Shown here: piece by piece, positions 60,435 through 64,000 of the stretch | Position numbering within the stretch: the first letter of the stretch is position 1 | How the letters are laid out: every line of letters starts with the position of its first letter | From: Lepidurus packardi | Taxonomy: Eukaryota > Arthropoda > Branchiopoda > Notostraca > Triopsidae | NCBI GenBank assembly: GCA_023053545.1 | Contig: JAKZAN010000002.1 | Coordinates: 6,444,790-6,508,789 of the forward strand | Reading direction: 5' to 3' | Length of the DNA stretch: 64,000 nucleotides | Notes under the pieces: generated by a model | What the model was told of the DNA's origin: nothing | Seen by the model: the letters and a program-made list of their open reading frames with translations, nothing else | The model's database searches: none | Made by a program: the position numbers and the translations under genes

Positions 60435-61285
60435 ATGGAAGAAGCATTTATGGTACATGTTTTACATGAAGGATATTCTAAAATTCATGCTCCCGACGAA
60501 GTTGGCTTGGTAACTGCTTCAGCAAATGCTAGTTGTGTGTTAATTACGAATGGAACATTAAATGTGGTGGTAGATACGATGACCCCTTGGGACAAGGAAC
60601 TACTTATCGAACGTACATTCAAAAGCTCCTAATTAAACTGGTTAAACAATCCTCTTCTTTATAGGCTTGGCTTCGAAAGGTGTAAAACCGGAAAATGTCC
60701 AATTTTTAGTTTGCACCCATGGTCATTCTGATCATATTGGGAATAATAATTTGTTCACCAATGCCAAGCATATTGTGGGCTACTGCGTTTCCTTCAAAGA
60801 CACCTACTATTTTCACCCCTTTGACCAAGGTAATACACTTGCTTTTAAATTAGCTTAACCTATTCGAGTGTGTGAATATAGATCAACCGTTCAGGATAGC
60901 CATGGGTTTAGATGTAATTCCAACTCCTGGCCACACATCTGATGACGTCAGTGTTGTAGTTAAAACGAAAGACATGGGAGTAGTCGTGGTTGCAGGTAAG
61001 ATCAAATGATTTTCAGTCCTTGTCTATTTTTTTTTATCTACAAGGGGATATATTTGAGAGAGAGGAAGACATCAAAGACCCTTCAATTTGGCGCTCGGAA
61101 GGCGGCAGTGTTGATCCTGAACGACAAGAACGCTCTAGAAACCTGATTCTTTCAATGGCAGATTATATAGTACCTGGCCACGGACCAATGTTCAAAGTAG
61201 ATAAGGCTGAAAGGTACCTTTTAATTACATTTCTGAAAATTAGCTGACCTCGCTTAATAATGCACATTGTTTTAGGACTTCGTGA
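60435..61285 (+). CDS. MBLAC1: Metallo-beta-lactamase domain protein 1 (MBLAC1-like)
   Basis: Small metallo-beta-lactamase fold hydrolase. The human relative is reported as an endonuclease for histone pre-mRNA 3' processing, but function here is by homology only. Exons 60435-60612, 60665-60829, 60882-60995, 61045-61213 and 61276-61285 join in phase to give 211 aa. The metal site is complete: HGHSDH (H78, H80, D82, H83), H132 in TPGHT, D154 in AGDIF and H198 in PGHGP. The ATG at 60435 opens directly on the family N-terminus, with no signal peptide. The last exon adds only the end of an Arg codon, Thr, Ser and stop, so the C-terminus could be wrong if another acceptor is used. The protein is somewhat shorter than the human protein (about 266 aa). 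Confidence 0.93.
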
Positions 61286-61387
61286 AATCAGATTGTTGCA
61301 TCGTTTGGCTACTTTTCGTTCAAAAGCATTTATATTTTTTTTAAATTAACGTGATACAACTTTTGAACGATTTGCTTCCCTGGTGTT

Positions 61388-61503
61388 CAGGGCCGTACCC
61401 AGAATTTTGGATCGGGGTAGTATGTGGATATCGTTACGGAGAAAAAAAAAATCGGAGGGGTAGGGGTTAAGCTCCCCTAACCTCCCCCCTGGGTACGGGC
61501 CTG
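61388..61503. mobile_element. hAT-like MITE, 116 bp, with 8-bp target duplication
   Basis: The left end CAGGGCCGTACCCAG (61388-61402) and the reverse complement of the right end (61489-61503) match at 14 of 15 bases. Flanks ctggtgtt (61380-61387) and ctcgtgtt (61504-61511) agree at 7 of 8 positions, the duplication size typical of hAT elements. It lies between the convergent ends of MBLAC1 and PTRH2 and has no coding capacity. Confidence 0.85.
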
Positions 61504-61584
61504 CTCGTGTTACCTGAAGAAAATGAAATAAGATAATTTAACAATGAAGTGTATTATAAGTGACATACATAGTCAAAATTAAAG

Positions 61585-62614
61585 CTAAAGTAACTTCAGT
61601 TTTCCAGTAACCCTATTGACTGCAGTATGCGAGCCAAATATTGAAAGAACCGTCATGGAGCCAGCTGCTATTTGCGTTCTGCCAGCGTCCCTTACCAAGT
61701 AATTAGGTAAACCTTGTTCCCCAGCTACTTTCTGCAAATCTAGGAGTTGTTGTGTATTTTCTCCTTTCAAAGTTATTTTGGTTTCCCTATAATAATTACC
61801 ATGTATACATTTTCTTACTCATTATCATTAAACTTACCCCATAGCTTCCCACAGACCTAAGCTTTCCTCATGCTTTTTATCATTCATCAATAACCTATGA
61901 AGTCCCAACGTAGCATGTGCCACCTTGAAAATAGATTCTACTATTAAAAAATGTAATGTAAAAATTTGAAAAAATCATCCAAATCGACAAACCTGAGCTG
62001 CGACCTTCCCAATACCCATCCCAAGCTCCATATTAACTACATAGACCATTTTGTGGGGTTCGTATCCTTCGTCACTATCGTCTCTATCTGATTCGTCCGA
62101 TTCCTTGCCCAACATCTGCGCTTGAATTTCCACAGGACTTAGTGGAATATTTGCAGCAGCTGGGTTATCAAATACCCAAGCTGCAGCCAATTCGGCAGAT
62201 GTGTTTCCAGTGTAAAATAGACCCTAACAGTAACACATTTAGAAATATTCGATGAAATACTACCGAACTATTAAAAGCAAGTGTTATTTAAGGATAGTCC
62301 AAATATATATATAAGGGCTCCTATTAAAACGATAGATACACGGATCAAGTGCAAGGTAAGGAACGGATTAGCACGTGTCACGTGCACATATCGATGGAAG
62401 AACCGAAAAGTACAGTACGGTAAATGTAAATTACCTTTTCAGCTGAAAAACGACTAATTCCCATGCCAGTAAGTACGGATACTAGTCCCTCGTTGGGCTT
62501 CCATTCTTGGGTACTGCCTTGACTCATTTTAAAAACTGGCTGGTAGATATAATGATCGACAACAGAAACTACTCGCTTCCACGAGGATCTCACCGTCGTA
62601 AACAAGCGGTTCAT
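61585..62614 (-). CDS. PTRH2: Peptidyl-tRNA hydrolase 2 (Bit1) with UBA-like N-terminal domain
   Basis: Releases tRNA from prematurely ended peptidyl-tRNA. The vertebrate protein is mitochondrial and also linked to anoikis signalling. Exons in transcript order: 62435-62614, 61993-62223, 61838-61923 and 61585-61786, in phase, 232 aa. The catalytic PTH2 fold is clear: KMVYVVNMELGMGIGKVAAQ, then VAHATLG, LWEAMGETKI, LPNYLVRDAGRTQI and a C-terminal FGSHTAVNRVTGKLKLL. Residues about 37-93 (WKPNEGLVSVLTGMGISRF onward to AAAWVFDNP) look like a UBA domain. An acidic linker (ESDESDRDDSDEGYE) joins the two. The first 30 residues are basic and hydroxylated and may be a mitochondrial signal. A start at Met30 is an alternative. 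It is convergent with MBLAC1 and divergent from the RanBP2 gene. Confidence 0.95.
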
Positions 62615-62816
62615 TTGCTGTTCCGTGGAGTTTACGCCAGTTAGCTATTGATCGCTACGGCAACAGCGACCTTCATTCGGAGAGTGCTGCTGAGATTCGT
62701 TGATCGCTGTTTGGTTGTCCGAACGACGTTTGCGAAAAAGTCGTTGGCAGCAGGTCTGCTGCTCACGCGTTGAGATTTTAATGTGTGATTTTTAATGCAA
62801 AAAGGGACAAAACACT
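62615..62816. promoter_or_regulatory. Short divergent promoter, PTRH2 (minus) and RanBP2/Nup358 (plus)
   Basis: Only 202 bp separate the two start codons, so both transcripts must start within it unless 5' exons lie inside the neighbouring gene. No TATA box is obvious. The interval holds CG-containing blocks (gatcgctacggcaacagcgac and similar), as is common in housekeeping promoters. Confidence 0.5.
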
Positions 62817-64000
62817 ATGCTTCGTACCAAGAAAGACGTGGATAAGTACGTGAGTGAGAGTTTGGAGAAAATTAAAGATGAAAGTGAGGTAAGATTACGT
62901 TAAATAACTTGGACTTGCCGGGGTAAACAAAGAGTCCAAGCGGGGGACCTGTGGAAGCGCGCCATGATTCACGAAGCGTTTAAGTTAACTTGAACCATGA
63001 CTTTCTTACACGATTAGCTCATGCAGGCCAGCAGTACAGCGATACTTTTTGCAGAAAAGTTCAAACTATTATTCTTTGTTGTTTCCCTTTCTAACAGCGA
63101 AAGCTTCGAGATTTCACTGTTGCCCGCATGTATTGTGGTGTCGGAGAGTACAGCCTAGCCAGGAAGCATTTGATGAAATTTCTGGACTTTAAACCCATGT
63201 CTCCACCTGGACATCGCTTAGCTGGACAAATTGCTGAAGCGTCTGGCGATAAAGAAGCTGCCGTTGAGCATTATAAGCGTTCGTTCGAGTTGGATAACGT
63301 CCAAAAAGATCTCCTCATTAAAAGTAAGGGATTCGAAACTTGCATATACTGGTTTTATAATACAGTAAACATTCATTCACACGTGCTAGTTGTTGAACTG
63401 GTTTCGCATTTTCCGCCCAATGAGCAAAGAGATTCTTTCTGGCTTGAGAAAGCCGAAACACTGACACCCAAGCCGCGTGCCTACTTCCAGTTACAACAGC
63501 GTTTAGTACCGGTTTCCAGCCCAGCGAAGCATGCTGAGATGGAAAATATGTTAATAAGTAAAATTATATTAAAAAGACACTTGTAGAAAACAAAATGTAT
63601 AAAAAAATAACGCGAAATTCTGTATATTAGGCGAGGTATCGTCTCGCCCAGCTGATTCTGGCTTAAGGATTCAGTTAATCCAGCTTCACGTCAACAACAA
63701 GAAGACGAAAATTGCATTGGACCATGCATTAAAGGTTGAAAATTTAAGACCATTCCCCCGTGATTTGTCCTGGTATTTGTGCATTGCTCAAACGTGCCAA
63801 GTAAGCTCAACTTAAAGTTTAACATATATTAAAACGAATTGTTTATTTTTAGGCATATGAAGACGAAAAGACGGTGGAGTTAAACTCCACCTTTTCTATT
63901 TTGTACTTGAACGCTTTGGAACGAGTGGTTGCGTTGAAACTAGCAGCCCTTGGCCAAGACTTGAAAGGGCACCGCTTCGCTCTAAGAGATGTTATTACAG
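62817..64000 (+). CDS. RanBP2: RanBP2/Nup358-like nucleoporin, N-terminal part (runs off the window)
   Basis: Giant nucleoporin of the cytoplasmic face of the nuclear pore; only the N-terminal TPR region is present. Exons 62817-62888, 63098-63323, 63390-63557, 63631-63800 and 63853 to the window end join in phase. The start MLRTKKDVDKYV fits the conserved N-terminus of RanBP2. A TPR-type helical repeat follows (ARMYCGVGEYSLARKH, then LAGQIAEASGDKEAAVEHYKRSFEL, NVQKDLLIKIVELV), then FWLEKAETLTPKPRAYF and IQLIQLHVNN. The intron 63324-63389 contains no stop in frame and could be read through, but splicing restores a match to the family (LIKIVELV). Zinc fingers, Ran-binding domains and the cyclophilin domain would lie beyond 64000. 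Confidence 0.9.

Noticed and set aside
1-64000. CRISPR arrays, bacterial operons, integrated virus genes, rRNA or tRNA genes
   Set aside because: None seen. There are no spaced identical repeats, no retroviral or other viral protein frames, and no structured RNA genes I could fold.

Overview
The window looks like nuclear DNA of an arthropod, most likely a crustacean such as the branchiopod Daphnia. Every confident gene is a spliced animal gene with GT-AG introns, many only about 60-250 bp long. The closest relatives I can name (Tramtrack/Lola-type BTB zinc-finger factors, a membrane-anchored Mmp2-like protease, the Dally-like class of glypican) are arthropod or animal families. There is also a short degenerate (CCTAA)n block, the arthropod telomere unit. 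The species is an inference.

Layout. Positions 1-17.2 kb contain no protein gene I can defend, only unique-looking AT-rich DNA with decayed repeats, an imperfect hairpin and the telomere-like block. At 17.2-23.2 kb, minus strand, lies an intact 11-exon matrix metalloproteinase (620 aa): signal peptide, cysteine switch, furin site, zinc site, four-bladed hemopexin domain and a hydrophobic C-terminus. From 24.7 to 29.6 kb lie at least two decayed tandem copies of that gene. They have in-frame stops, frameshifts and a lost zinc-ligand histidine, yet they keep copies of the upstream block of the intact gene. At 31.3-39.2 kb, plus strand, is a BTB/POZ C2H2 zinc-finger transcription factor whose shared 5' exons can join either a two-finger terminal exon or a separate one-finger terminal pair. 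At 39.6-41.1 kb, minus strand, is a HAD phosphatase of the pseudouridine-5'-phosphatase (PUDP/HDHD1) type. Its second exon exists in two versions of equal length and phase, so it probably undergoes mutually exclusive splicing. At 41.9-58.0 kb, plus strand, is a glypican of the GPC4/6 (Dally-like) class with a 9.2-kb first intron full of repeats.

The last 5 kb is dense: signal peptidase subunit 2 (plus), MBLAC1-like metallo-beta-lactamase fold protein (plus), peptidyl-tRNA hydrolase 2 with a UBA-like N-terminus (minus), and the 5' part of RanBP2/Nup358 (plus, running off the window). The last two diverge from a gap of about 200 bp.

The genes do not form one pathway. The MMP and the glypican both act at the cell surface or in the extracellular matrix, and the last four are housekeeping genes. 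The most notable points are the duplicated PUDP exon, the MMP relic array with its conserved upstream block, the alternative zinc-finger ends, and two clean non-autonomous DNA transposons (one hAT-like with an 8-bp target duplication, one TTA-flanked and Harbinger-like). Splice joins were set by hand from GT/AG sites, reading phase and family resemblance. No transcript evidence was available.
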